From assembly GCA_963921825.1 (NCBI GenBank), contig OY997593.1, positions 48,530,039 to 48,594,038 on the forward strand: 64,000 bases of DNA, in the 5' to 3' direction. Origin of the DNA: Erodium maritimum. Its lineage: Eukaryota > Streptophyta > Magnoliopsida > Geraniales > Geraniaceae. Shown piece by piece: positions 45,849 to 59,191 of this stretch. The notes under the pieces were generated by a model, which made no database searches, had not been told where the DNA came from, and worked only from the letters and a program-made list of their open reading frames with translations. Numbering within the stretch: the first letter of the stretch is position 1; every line of letters begins with the position of its first letter. The position numbers and the translations under genes were made by a program.

Positions 45849-47392
45849 GTGCTACCTTCGGGATTCACAAGACGGTGTTCAAAGTTTCGGTTTTTGCTTG
45901 AAAGTTTCGTTTTTGGCATGTTGTTTTGCTAAATTGTTTGATAACATGTTTTAAATTCTTGTTCATGTATTTAATGCATGTAAAATGAATTTTTGAAAAT
46001 TATTTCAAATCTGGAAATTTTGAAAAAAAAATTGATTTTTCGGGTCTCGGGAGCGGGACTCTCGGGGAGCCGAAACCGGGACCGAACGGGGCTCCGTTGG
46101 ACGGAGCTAGGCCAAGCATGACCATTGGATGGTTGATATTCCAAGGCTAAACCGTTTTGTTAGTTATGACGAGTTTGGAACCGTCATGACGAACTCGAAG
46201 ATCAAATGTTCAAAAGTTTCATTTTTGAACGGTTTCGATAAACCGAGCATCAAAAAATTTCGAAACTTGGCTATTAATTAAAACCGGAAAGTCACATGAT
46301 GTTTGATAACATGCTTGTTTGATAACACGATGTGTGATGTGATGTTGGCATGGTGTACATAATAGCCCCGAGCTCGATTTAATTATTTATCGCTTTTCAC
46401 GGCCTGCGAGCCGTTAGAGTTAGCGTGTAATTATTTTTTCAATGTGTGGTCGTCGAACCACTTGTTTGTAATATTTATTTATTCCCGACCTGCGAGTCGT
46501 GTATTAAATTGTAATATTTTACTCAAGACGAAGAAAGGGCGAAAAGGTCATTTGGTGGCTTTTCGGGTGTTGGCATCGGCTTGGAGTCGGTGGAGCTCAA
46601 GAAGCTAGTGGGAGTTAGTTTAGGGGGCTAATATGTGCACATTTACCGCTTTATGCTTGGTTTAGTTTATGCATGATTAATTCTATGTGTTTTAGAATTG
46701 CATGCTTAACTTTATTTACCGAGCATATCACCTCACATGCAAAGATAAAATTGGAATTTTAATCCTTGTGTGTGAACCCTTAGAACCGTCATTGCATTGG
46801 ATGTAGTTGACGGGTTCAAAGGAAGAATTACATTGGATGTAATTTGAGCCATCATTTCATTTGGAATGTAGTTGATGTGCTCATCACATCTAGGATGTGC
46901 CAAAGTTTTGAACACAACTGGACAAGTAAAAGCGGGTCATGTTCGATACCTTCCAATCATCAACACCTTACTACCTCCCCATCCTATGGGTGTCGTGCGC
47001 ATTAGCGGAGCATCCATGGGGAAGCGGGGTAGTAGGTTTGGACGACATATGTGGGTGTCGTGCGCATTAGCGGAGCACCTACATAGTGACGAGCCATAGT
47101 TGAAAATTGGTGGACCCGACTACGATTCTCGGCCTGAGGTTGAGCTAGGGTAACAGATAGGGTAAGTCGTGTACATAAGTACATACCCTAGCCAAGAGTC
47201 ACATTGGATGTGATTGGATGGAGTCCTACCTACATAGCTCGATTAAGTGGTGAGCATTAGTTCAGCTTAATCGAGTGAATCAAGGATCTTGGTTTCAGAT
47301 TAAACAGGTTTAGAATCGATTGTTGGTGTTTAAGCTTGATCTTCATAAAATTTATTCAGTTTACTGATTGAATTTTATCTGTTGTAGATCAA
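45849..47392 (+). other. Long untranslated leader of the copia element
   Basis: About 1.5 kb without coding content. Contains a short direct repeat GGTGTCGTGCGCATTAGCGG at 46988 and 47052. Confidence 0.6.
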
Positions 47393-50300
47393 ATGGCAAA
47401 TTCAGCGAACATTAATAGTTTGTCATTAAAAACCATTCTTGACAGGGTCAAGCTAAATGGGACAAACTATTTGGACTAGTACAGAATTTTGAGGATAGTC
47501 CTCAAGTCTGAACGCAAAGAATATGTCCTTGACAAGGCTGTCTCTAAGACCATATCAGAGTTACATGAAGTGTCATTAATTGCTGAGAAGAATATATCAG
47601 GGATCTGGGATCCAAGGATATTCTGATGGTCAACAAGGGAATTGGAAGTGGCAAGGGCGGGGCCCATGCGCACTTGGCAGGAAAGATGAAACACATGAGA
47701 ATGTCTGCTTCTACTGCCAATAGCCTGGTCATTGGAACCGGGATTACAGGAAGTTCACGGCTGATCTGAAGAAGGGCAGTGGGACTGCGCCTTCATCAAA
47801 TAGCGTGGATGATCTGAAGAAGGGCAGTAGGACTGCGCCTTCATCAGGAAACCTGGATGATCTAAGGAAGGGCGGTGGGACCGTGCCTTCATCCGGTATT
47901 AACTCTATAGAGCTACATCTCTCTACTTCCAATGATTCATGGGTATTAGATACCAGGACTGAATCTCACACATGCACTTATATATGGTGGCTGAAAGTAG
48001 GAGAGGTTTGGAAAGCACGAAGTGGACCTCAGAGTTGTGGCAGCTGCTGTAGGATCCATGAGTCTTGCTTTGCCAAGAGGCCTTGTCTTAGTACTGTATA
48101 ATGTATATTGCATACCTACTTTTAGTAGGAATATTATATCTGTATCCGTGTTTGACAAGGAAGGATATAATTTTAATATTGGAAATGGAGTTTTCAATGT
48201 TCTATGCAATGATATGTTTTATACCAGTACTGACTTGGTTGGAGGATTGTACATATTAGATATGGGTAACAATGCCTCAAGTTCTATATATTCCGTTAAT
48301 ACCAAGAGGTCTAAATCCAACGATTTAAACCTAACTCTGTTAAGGCACTGTCATTTAGGTCGCATAAACAAGAAGCACCTATCAGCACTTCAGAAGTGCG
48401 GACTTTCAGGTTCATTCGAATTCCATTCGATCGATAGGTGCAAGGTTTGTTTGATGGGCAAAATGACTAAAGTGCCCTTTTATCGATCGCGATGAAAGGG
48501 CTGGTGAATTATTGGGGCTGATACACTCGAATGTGTGTAGACCAATAATTTCACTTGCCGGGAGGGGTTTTAACTACTTTATCACATTTACTGATGATTA
48601 CAGTAAATATGGTTATGTCTATTCGCTGAGACATAAGTCTGAAGCTTTTGATAAATTCAAAGAGTTTAAGACTATAGTAGAAAACCAACTCGACAAAGGT
48701 ATTAAGGCACTTCGATTGGATCGAGGTGGAAAATACTTGACCACAGAGTTATTAGATCATCTAAAAGAGAATGGGATCCTTTTGGAATGGACTCTTCCTG
48801 GGACACTGTAGATGAAAGGTGTATCCAAACGGAGAAATCGGACATTGTTAGACAATGGTCCGTTCCATTATTAGTTGGACTGATCTCCCAATCTCTTTCT
48901 GGGATTATGCTCTAGAGACGACCGCATTCATAGTGAATCGGGCTTCGACGAAGGGTGTGGAAGGGACACCATTTCAAAATGATATGGGATGATGCCCGCT
49001 TTGTCCTTCCTAAAGATTTGTGGTTGCGAGGCTTATGTGAAACATTTGGTTTCGACTAAGCTCGAACCAAGATCTGAGATATGCACCTTCGTGTGGTATC
49101 CCAAAGCAACAAGGGGATACTACGTCTACAATCCCAGTGAGAACATGGTGTTCGTCGCATGGGGTGGGGTCTTTATGGAAAAGGAGTTTTGTTTCCAAAG
49201 ACGTCATTGGGAGGACTGTGCATCTCGAAGAAATTCAGGATGGTACAGATCTGTCTAAACCAATTGGCAACCCAGTAGAAAGGAGCCAGAGATTTTCGTA
49301 GAGTAAGAACCAATTCCTGTTACAATTCCGAAAGGTCCAAGGCGATTTGAAAGGATCAATCTTCCACCTCCAAGATATGGTATCCGGAGGTGACAATGAA
49401 GTCATGGTGGATCACGATGATCCAGCCACCTTTCAGGAAGTCGTGGATGGGCCCAACTCCGAGTTATGGCTGGGAGCCATGAGGGAGGAAATGCAATCCA
49501 TGTCGGACAACCGAGTCTGGGAACCGGTTGATCCCATCAATGGTGTGAGGACCATCGGATGCAAATGGATCTTCAAGGTGAAGATGGACATGGATGGCAA
49601 CCCTCTGACCTACAAAGCTCAACTGGTGGCGAAAGGTTATAGGCATGGGTTGACTATGAGGAAACCTTCTCCTTAGTGGTTATGGTCAAAATCGATCCAA
49701 ATTCTTCTTGACATAACTGCGTATCATAATTACGAGATATGGCAAGTGGATGTCAAAACCGCTTTCCTAAATGGAAATTTGACAGAGTACATTTGTATGT
49801 CTCGGCCCAAAGGTTTTGACGATCCGAAGAATAAAGGAAAGATTTATAAGTTGTTGAAATCCATTTATGGATTGAAACGAACTTCTCGGAGTTGGATCCT
49901 TCGTTTTGATGAAGCTGTAATTGGATTTGGCTTAATCAAGAACGAGGATGAATCTTGCGTTTATAAGAAGGCTAGTGGGAGCAAGATTACCTTTCTGGTT
50001 CTCATTGAAAACAACATCCCAACCTTGCACGAGACTAAAGCTTGGTTGAGGAAGTGTTTTTCAATAAAGGACTTAGGCGATGCTTCTTATATCTTAAGGA
50101 TTAAGATATGTAGAGATCGCACCAAGAGGGTCTTGGATTTAAGTCAGGGAACCTATGTGAACAAGGCATTGAGTAGGTTCTTAATGCTCGATTCAAAAAA
50201 AGGACTCTTACCCACTAGTCATGGCATTCATCTCAGCAAGACTCAGTGTCCTAAGACACCTGATGAGCTGAAAAGGATGATGAGAATCCTATGCGCCTGG

Positions 50301-50870
50301 GGGCAGGATCGATCATATATGCCATGACATGTATGAGACCAGACGTCTCGTAAGCCTTATGTTGTACCAGTAGACATCATTCTAACCTGGGGGAAAGATG
50401 ATGTTGAACTAGTCGTCGAAGGATGAGTAGACGCTAGTTTTCCAAGACAAATCCAGATTACTTTAGAAGTCAATCAGGATATGTGTTTACGCTGAATGGC
50501 AGAGCTTTAGCTGGGAGAGAGTAAAGCAAGATATCATTGCCGAATCTACGACAGAGGCCAAGTACATGGATGCTGCAGAGGCAGCTAAGGAGGCTATGTG
50601 GATTTGGAAATTCATGGCAGGGCTGGGTGTAATTAAAAACCCATCCAGCCCGGTGAATCCATCTTGCGACAACACAAGGGCCATTGCGCAAGCTAAAAGC
50701 CTAGATCGTTTAACAAATCCAAACATGTACTGCGGCGTATCCACCTCATCAGATAAATACTGAACTGAGGTGAAGTGAAGATAACCGATATTGCAACAGA
50801 TGATAACATAGCCAACCCTTTGACTAAGGCAGTGTCACTGCTGAACATGTTAGACATGTAAAGTCGATGG
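47393..50870 (+). pseudogene. gag-pol remnants of the copia element
   Basis: In copia order: gag start (MANSANINSLSLKTILDRVK, 47393 on), zinc-knuckle-like stretch near 47700, protease region near 47935, pre-integrase (LRHCHLGRINKKHLSALQ, 48340 on), integrase core (FTDDYSKYGYVYSLRHKSEA, 48590 on), reverse transcriptase (GCKWIFKVKMDMDGN near 49560, VDVKTAFLNGNLTEYI near 49748), and RNase H to about 50870. Many breaks. Fossil. Confidence 0.82.
47763..47906 (+). repeat. 48-bp triplicated repeat in the copia gag-protease spacer
   Basis: Three copies beginning GATCTGAAGAAGGGCAGTGG, differing at several sites in the third. Confidence 0.8.
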
Positions 50871-50913
50871 GGACATATTGGAGTTTAGATTGAAACTAGG
50901 GAAAGTGGGAGAT

Positions 50914-52601
50914 TGTTAGTCTTAGTGCCCGTAGTTAAATCCTAAATGTCCAAATGTATATATCATCGTTAGCAATAAAATTAAAGCGGCTTTATATTAC
51001 TTATGTGTTGGAGTAATATATCGATGTGTGCTCTGATCTATGCCCACCATGCGAATAGAACCATAGATCGAGATAGATCACACTCGATGGGTCCATAGTC
51101 AACAAAGCTTCACTAGAAGCGACTAGTATGAAAGATGGCTCTTTATGGCTTACGTTCTGTTAGTCATTGGAATGGGATTCCGGAGTCTGATCATAGATAT
51201 CATGTGGGACATGATATTGGACGACCCGCCCTGAATATGTGCCATAGATTAAGTCATGAACATATTCAGTGTTGTAGCTTGTCATGTATCCTTAGACCAA
51301 GGAGTCTTTGTGATCGCTATGTAGTCAACAACTGAGTTTGACCTGAGTCTAACGTTGTCCGTAACAGGGCTTCCATAACGGCCAGGATTGGCTTGGGGAC
51401 GGGCTACATGAGTGACACGAAAGACGGCTAAGGGATTTATCCCTCATACTAAGGTATGGGAAAGATATCGGTTCTCAGCCGCTTGATCGAGAGTGACTGG
51501 AAGAATAGCATGGCCATGCACATGATACTGGTTATCATATCTTCAGTCATCTCACATATCAAGGAACGGTGATTGAGAATAATAAGGATGACGACTCTAT
51601 GCCTTACCTCAATCATGATATCGGAGATAAAAGGATAATGACAGGGACGACGGAAAGGTTAGAATCGACAGGGTCGATTCGTTATGTAGTGTCAGGCAAT
51701 ACTAAAGTCTCGTTAGTTGCCACTTAAATAGGATCAAGTAAAATGGTATTTTACGTTGATCTATTGACATGCATAAACCTAAGGGTCACACCGGAGGATG
51801 AAACTCATTGACACATTTATGGAGAATGGCCAAAAGGGAGTTGTCTCGGGACAGGACCAAAACTGGGTTTTGGGTCATGTGCCCGTAAGTGAATAGGACT
51901 TTATGGATCAAGACAAGGCTTGGAGTCTTGGGATTGATCGCGTCGGATAATGTTGGACATTTCCGGTATGGAAGGCATGGAGGCGATGAGCGAATCACGG
52001 GACCTCGTTGGAAATGGCCACGGGCCATGTTCCAAGAGGCCCATGAAAGGCCCATGCAACCAAGGCCCATGGAACTAATTAATCAAGTCTTGATTAATTA
52101 GTACTAAGTAAGCAAGACAAGGATTAAGGTGTTGGTGATTCACCACCTAACCCAATCTTGTCTTGCCATACTTTGTCCTATTTACACCTTACTTGACACC
52201 ATACTTGTCCCATGCCTTTAGTTGGACAAGTATGGGTTTTGTTATGTTTAAGTCATCTTTTTTCAACATAACAAACACAAGACAAGAATAGGAAACACAT
52301 TTTCTCTCCCTCTTCCATGGCCATTTTGGGTTTGGCTAGTTTCCACCTCCATTTTTGTGTTCTTGAGTCCTCAAAGAGAAGAACTACGTGGCTTTGATTC
52401 CCATGTGGATACGTAGGCGTCTTGGAGACTCAAGCCAATCATTCGTTAACCGGTGTTCTTGTTTTGGTAAGAGATAGTGCTGAATTTTTCTCTTGTGAAT
52501 CCATTCTTTGTTAGTTGTTTCATGGTTTTAATCGTCTCTTGGTTTGTATTGATTTTCCGCTGCGAGTTGGTTCATCTCCAACCCTACCTCGAGACCCAAC
52601 A
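50914..52601 (+). repeat. Second LTR of the copia element
   Basis: Same length as the first LTR, offset 6767 bp throughout, ends at 52601. Confidence 0.9.
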
Positions 52602-53640
52602 TAACCCTCACACGGTCCTCTAGGCATTTACTTGTAACTTTCTGCAACCAAACCAGTGTTCGCTACTCGTCCCTTGCGGGAAAAGTAGTAAAGGGGATGA
52701 GCGTTATGCTCACCTCCACGGACACCCGTTCGATTATGGCATACTAGTAACACACTTAAGACTTACCGATCTAGCCAGGGCAACCCACTACCTCAAAACG
52801 CCAAACGTCACACTGCTCACATCATCAACACCTCAAGTACTCGCTTACGTAAGATAAACCTCGACACGGGAAACACTTCCTCAGTTCAGTAAAACACCAC
52901 GGCTCACGCTATTAATGCCTTAATTATATTAGTACGTAAGCGAAAAACTCAACGACGACCCAACCGTACGCCAGGCCTACGGCCTCTGCAACCCACAACC
53001 GCGAGCACAAACACGTAAAACCAACGCTCAAATCGCACGAACGTGAACCGAGTCACACAACCACAGCCCTAAACGCACGAAGAAACAAAAACAACCAAAG
53101 AAAATTGAAGACGGCTCACTGGACCGGGCCGGTACACGACCCTGCCATGCCACTCTCCGGGCCGATAACCTAGCCGGCCTTGCCCCCTACCGGGCCGGAA
53201 CCCAAAACCTGCCGGGCCTCTTACCGGGCCGGCATCCAATACCTGCCGGGCCCCTTACCGGGCCGGCGCCAAACCGGTCCACTCTACCTACCGGACCAAA
53301 CCAGTGACCCCGATAATATAGCGGTAATGATTTCTTACTACTTACACCCGCTATGTCTACCCTAGGGTATTCGTAACTTTCCCGGCTAATAGCGACCCGC
53401 ACACAAGTACGTCGCAGACAACGACCACCAAACACATAACACAGTTACGGAAAATCAAGACCGACCTCAAACACAGGCCAACACGGCCGAGTAATAACAA
53501 TACACGCCCACCAGGCCAAACACAATCAAACACACACGCCCACGGTGTGAAACAAAATCAAATACGCTCACCGAACCAACCAAACTTACACACACGCCCA
53601 CAGGGCCAACCAACTTTAAAACTTTCTCCACTTCATTTTT
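52602..53640 (-). mobile_element. LTR-like block inside the minus-strand gypsy element
   Basis: Sits where gag should be. Shows the LTR-like word GATGAGCGTTATGCTCACC and GC-rich CCGGGCCGG repeats at 53170-53290, resembling parts of a related gypsy LTR in the same orientation. Its origin is not resolved. Confidence 0.4.
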
Positions 53641-53962
53641 AAAACCTCATACTTGACATCAGGTGGTTACAACCCGGTCCAGGCGTCCCCGAACTACGTT
53701 GTACCGACTTGATATCAGCACCGTCACGTTCGACTACAGGAGCGCTCCTGAGTCGACCCGCGACAGCTTAAAACGTTTCACGCAGCAACAACAATCAGCA
53801 AGCCAGCAAGAAAACACTGCATGTACACACAACACAAACAGGACTCACAATACCACGGGTCTACACACAGTTCCGACCTGCGTACCCCAAACGTACGACG
53901 GGACTTTACTGACTCGACTATCCCCACCTAATTGACGTACAGTCCGAGGTGTGAAACCTCGA

Positions 53963-53975
53963 GCTCTGATACCAA
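53963..53975 (-). other. Primer-binding site of the minus-strand gypsy element
   Basis: TTGGTATCAGAGC on the minus strand, two bases inside the 5' LTR. Confidence 0.82.
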
Positions 53976-53977
53976 GC

Positions 53978-56900
53978 TGTCACGCCCCAATTTCAGTAAA
54001 CCGAACTCGGGACGCGAACGTTTAAAACATAAAAACACTTTGAAACCATTTCCATTAAAACACTTTACAATACCAGTTTAGTTCAACAAAATAATAAATA
54101 CAATTTAAAACAAGTTCCAACAAGTGGACAAAAGTAGGTATCCGTCACTAGACTCAAAAACAACCCAGACTCCGCTCCTAGCTCCACAAGCTTCGAGAGC
54201 TCACCTAGTCCGTCCTGTGATCAGTACCTGTAGGAAAAGCAGCTAGGGGTGAGCGTTCGCTCACCACCACGGATAACAGACTGACTACGCCATAATTAGC
54301 AGACAATGCCGGTAACACCAATAATAAAGTCTACACCGGGGGACACTGTCACCAACCCATGGACTCTGACTGATCATACACCCACTGTTACCTTCCTTGA
54401 CCAACTCAACACTTTGACACGTAAAGTAGACCCGACACAACGATCACGACCTCTCCCAAGGACTCGAAAGAAACGACGCAACACCAAATAAGATCACAAA
54501 GGATCGCACACCAAACAAGATCACAAAGGATCGCAAACCAACTGCTCAGTAACCTCCCTCACCAGACTCAACCTCAAACTCGTAAAAGTAAAACCAACAC
54601 AACAAACAATGACGACCTTCCCCCAAAGACACGAACACGGATCAGGCTAGCCGAAGAATGCTCAGAACCTGCCGAGCCTCGTACACGGATCAGGCCAGCC
54701 GAAGAATCCTCGTAACCTGCCGGGACTCGGTCACGGATCAGGCTAGCCGAAGAATGCTCATAACCTTTCAGGATCCGGACACGGAACAGACTAGCCGAAG
54801 AATGCTCAGAACCTGCCGAGGCTCGAGTTTGGTCAGGCCAGCCGAAGAATGCTCGTAACCTGCCAAAATCCACACCACTCCCCGACACACAGTCGGTTCG
54901 GGCAAACACAACCACAAACACAAGCAAGTTCAACAACCAGGCACTCAAGGCCACTCAAGACACCTCAATAGTAAACCTCGGACTCAACAGCCCCACAGGC
55001 ACTCACGGCCTCCCAAGACACACCGACAGTAAGACACAGACTTAACAGCCCCACAAGCACTCACGGCCTCCCAAGACACCAACCATAACTCACGGGCTCA
55101 ACAACCCCACGGGCACTCACGGCCACTCAAACCACCAACAGTAAAGACACGGGTTCACAACCCCACGGGCACTCACTGCCACCCAAAACACCAAAATGAC
55201 CATACGGGCTCTCATGGCCACCCAAGACTCAGCAAAAGTAATACGGGCTCTCAAGGCCACCCAAAGCTCAAAAATAAACAACACAGCTCTCAAGGTCACC
55301 CAAACTCGACAATAAACAACACGGGCTCTCAAGGCCACCCAAACTCGACAAAAAATTAACACGGGCTCTCAAGGCCAGCCAAACTCAACAACAATTAACA
55401 CGGGCTCTCAAGGCCACCCAAACTCAACAACAATTAACACGCAACAACCTCCGGCATAATCGATGCCTACAACAGTCCTAAGATCACTAGTTTCACAAAC
55501 AACCTCCGGGCATGGTCACATGCCTCCAGTAAATCAATTATCGCTAAGTTCTCTACTCCTACGCCACATTAAGTGTCACATGCTTTACACTTAAACGCTA
55601 CAATCCCGTATCATGCTTTTCTAATATTAAAATAATTCTACTCAACCCACGACACCCGGTGTCACATGCAATTCTACTATTAACTTTCCCTAATCAGGGC
55701 CGAGATCCGGCTACTTTTCCCTACCTCAACCGAAGAACACCCGCTACGTTTCCTAGCTGCTGACGTTCTGGCTCTCTACCTCCGATCTTCTCTTCGATCG
55801 AAGCCTGACTCTAAAGATAACACGAAATCCATAATTAATAACGGCTCCACCGTTAAGTTAAAGATTACGATTTTTCCAGTTTAAATCCGACATTTGTCTT
55901 TTAAACTCGAGCGGGCTAAAAGCGGGGTCACAGCGAATCGGGTTTGAGTACCCGAGCACCGAAACCGGTGCATGCGAGGCACGGTCCCAATGCACGAATC
56001 CCGAGGTCCGATTCAGCGGTCCGCTTTTGTTCCTTTTTAATTTCGATTTTTAAACGTCCAGCTTAGTCGATTTACGCCCCTCGTTCAACAGTCCACAACG
56101 TCTTAATTCCAAACCGAAAATAATCTGTTTTGAATCCTTTTCAACTTTTCAAATTACAACCCTTTTTATTTAAAACTGAAATTTCCCTTTTTACAATTTA
56201 CAACCTTTACTTTTCTGATTCAACCAGAACAGTTCCAAAGATTTTCTGTTTCAAAACAGTCCAGATCGATAACCATTTTTCGTCCGAAATACAAACATCG
56301 AATTTTCATTTCAAATCTCGTTTTATTTCCTTCACTGAAATTACATTACTTCACGACGTTTTCAGACAAAAAAACAGATCAACCGCTCGGGACCAAAACA
56401 CAGAAGCCAAAAAAAAGACGAACGATACGGAAATTTAAACCGGCCACCGGCGGAGACGTCGCCGGCGACTAAACCCCCAGGCACGAACCTCATGTGGAGG
56501 GAAGGACGGCTGGGCGGTGTACGGCGGCGGTGCACGGTGGGGACCTTCCTCGCCTCAGATCTGGCCCGTACGGCCAGGGTTTCGCCGGAATCACGACGTC
56601 CCGGGCTCTGCTGAACTCTCCGGCGACGGGGCGTTGCCGGCGCGCTTGCTTCCGGAACAGCGCAGGACGGCGAGGGTTTCGCCGGAATCGAACCCGCAAG
56701 GAGACAGAAGGGAGGTCGGAGAGAAACGGAGGAGACGGCGGCGGTTCGGGAGACCTGAGGAGGCGGAGGCTACGTCCTCAGATCCGGACGGGCGTCGGCG
56801 AGCCCTTCTCGTGCACGGCGAGGGCGGAGCGTGGCTGAGGGTTCTCCTCAGATCCAGACGAGCGCCGGCGAGCTCGAGCGGAGAGAGGGAACGGCGAGAG

Positions 56901-57302
56901 GGAGAGGGAGACGGACGGCGCGCGTCGGTCTCGGACTGCCGGAGACGGGGAAGGGAGGGGAGCGGTCGGTGAGGTTTAGGGGCGAGGTCGGGAAGGCCAG
57001 TTTCCGGCGAGTTGAGATGGCGAGGGGAGTGGTTCGGGAGAGGTTCAAAGGAGACGAAGAAGAAGCAGTGAGGGAAGGAGGCTGCGTTGGATAAGAAATT
57101 AGGGTTTCACCTTAATTTCGTGCTTAAATAGCACGGGTCTCTCGGCCCAACAGCTGGTTCAGCTGGGTCAGGCCTGGCTGGGCCTGCGGTTCTGGTCGGG
57201 TCTGACCGACCCAACTTCATTTTTTTTTAACGAAACAACTCGTTCCCAACCTCGACGTTATTATTTAATAATTTAAACGTTAAATTTTTCTCGGTCTTTA
57301 CA
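53978..57302 (-). repeat. 5' LTR of the minus-strand gypsy element
   Basis: 3.3 kb, collinear with 38620-41942, with the same internal repeats and GC-rich block. Bordered on the inside by the primer-binding site. Confidence 0.88.
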
Positions 57303-57690
57303 ATTGTGATGCGTCCGGCGAGGGACTGGGATGTGTGTTGATGCAGTCCGGGAAGGTAGTTGCATATGGCTCCAGACAGTTGAAGACACATGAGCACAAC
57401 TACCCTACCCACGATCTAGAGTTGGCAGCAGTTGTCTTTGCGCTGAAGAGCTGGCGACACTACTTGTATGGAGAGCGATTCCGAGTGTTTTCGGATCACA
57501 AGAGTCTCAAATACATCTTCTCCCAGCGCGACTTGAGCATGCGCCAGAGGCGGTGGATGGAGCTACTTGAGGAGTACGACTTCGAACTACTCTACCATTC
57601 GGGCAAGGTGAACGTCGTCGCCGAGGCCCTGAGTAGGAAGTCGACTCGCTGTCTTACTAGTATATCAGTCCGAGAGTGGGACATGATGTA
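57303..57690 (+). pseudogene. Second part of the RNase H region, plus-strand chromovirus
   Basis: Shows [20 protein letters not shown] and [16 protein letters not shown], the usual gypsy RNase H blocks. Follows directly on the target duplication ATTGT of the inserted element. Confidence 0.85.
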
Positions 57691-57901
57691 GGAGTTGAGC
57701 TCATTTATACTTGAGCTGGATGAGATCACCGATGGCGTGACCATGTGTCCGCTAGTAGCTCAGCCCACACTAGTTGCTCGTGTGCTAGAGGCATAGGCCG
57801 AGGATGCCGAGACGGTAGAGATCTGGGGGAGGATGATCAGCGGTGTTGACACCGAGGGCTGGGAGCAGGGTGCCGATTAGGGTCTGCGTTACAGAGGAGG
57901 G

Positions 57902-59165
57902 ATGTTTATGTCGCGTGGTTGTAGAGACGCTGTGTTGAGAGAGTGTCATCACTCCCGTCTTGCGGTGCACTCAGGTGGCACCAAGATGTATCGAGACATC
58001 AGACGGCAGTTCTGGTGGAACGGGATGCGTAGAGCAATTGCGGAGTTCGTTTCAAGATGCCTCACTTGTCAGCAAGTGAAGGCCGAGCATCAGCGTCCCG
58101 CTAGTTTGCTACAGCCATTGCCAATCGCGGAGTGGAAGTGGGAGCACGTCACGATGGACTTCGTGAGTGGCTTACTAAGATCGCCGAGAGGGCTCAACGC
58201 AGTTTGGGTAGTGGTCGACCGACTGACCAAGTCGGCACACTTCTTAGCTATGAGGATGACTGACACGGTTGACACCCTAAGTCGGTTGTATGTTCGGGAG
58301 ATCATCCGTCTTCACGGGGTTCTGGTGTCGGTTGTGTCCGACAGAGATCCTCGGTTCACCTCCAAGTTTTGGGAGAGCTTACAGAGAGCGTTGGGGACCG
58401 AGGTCTTGCTTAGTACAACGTATCACCCACAGACCGATGGTCAGTCAGAGCGCACTATTCAGATACTAGAGGATATGCTACGAGCATGTGTGTTGGACTT
58501 CCAAGCCAATATTGGGATGGCACCGTTTAAGGCGTGGTATGGTAGGCCGTGCAGATCGCTCGTGTGTTGGGCAGAGGTGGGGGACCAGAGTGTACTTGGT
58601 CCGGAGCTTGTCCGGGAGACAACCGAGAAGGTCGCACTGATTCGGAATCGGTTGAGGACCGCACAGAGTCGTCAGAATATTTATAGAGATAAACTGCGTC
58701 GGCCTCTTGAGTTTACTGTTAGCGATCATGTGTTTCTGAGGGTGAGCCTGAAGAAGGGCCTATTGCGGTTCAACCGCGGCAGAGGCAAGTTGACATCGCG
58801 GTTTATCGGACCTTTCGAGGTTTTGGGCAGAGTTGGAGTCGTTTCTTACCGCCTTTCATTTCCACCGTAGCTCGGGAACGTTCATAATGTCTTCCACGTG
58901 TCCCAGTTGCGGAAGTACACTACGGACCCCTCCCACGTAATTAAGTGGACGGACATCGAGGTAGCTGAGGATGTTTCGTATGAGGAGCAGCCAGTCAGGA
59001 TTCTGGATACGCGAGAGCAGGTCTTGCGTGGAAAGACTATCCCACTGGTACGAGTGTAGTGGAAGCACCACGGAGCAGAGTCGACCTGGGAGCGCGAGGA
59101 TGAAGTTTGTGCGAAGTACCGCAGCCTGTTCGACCCTTGCGGTACGTCCGTTTTAAATTTCAAGG
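57902..59165 (+). pseudogene. Integrase and chromodomain of the plus-strand chromovirus
   Basis: Zinc-binding start (HHSRLAVHSGG, then CLTCQQVK), core with TMDFVSGL, VVDRLTKSAHF, SDRDPRFTSKFW and HPQTDGQSERT, and the GPFEVLGRVG block. A chromodomain-like tail lies at about 58960-59130 (ESTWERE). A polypurine tract TTTTAAGGGGGG precedes the 3' LTR. Fossil. Confidence 0.82.
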
Positions 59166-59191
59166 ACGAAATTCTTTTAAGGGGGGTAGAT

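Larger units (their letters stand above)
43834..52601 (+). mobile_element. Ty1/copia element with an extra copy of its 3' internal end
   Basis: Fossil LTR retrotransposon with LTRs 44147-45834 and 50914-52601, both 1688 bp, collinear without indels and with roughly a dozen differences by eye, so it is the youngest insertion here. 313 bp left of the first LTR (43834-44146) repeat the 313 bp left of the second (50601-50913), that is the end of RNase H and the polypurine tract. This is what remains of a tandem array in which two copies shared an LTR. Coding parts carry many breaks and gag is short. No target duplication can be recognised because the left end is truncated. Confidence 0.87.
38620..57302 (-). 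mobile_element. Tekay-like Ty3/gypsy element inserted in the first, broken
   Basis: Fossil LTR retrotransposon on the minus strand with 5' LTR 53978-57302, 3' LTR 38620-41942 and target duplication ATTGT at 38615-38619 and 57303-57307. The primer-binding site is at 53963-53975, and the polypurine tract (a run of G on the minus strand) at 41948-41964. Only remnants of integrase, reverse transcriptase and protease are recognised, and no gag. It is itself interrupted by a copia element at 43834-52601. The LTRs differ by roughly two percent by eye, less than in the outer element. Not capable of coding for its own movement. Confidence 0.87.
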
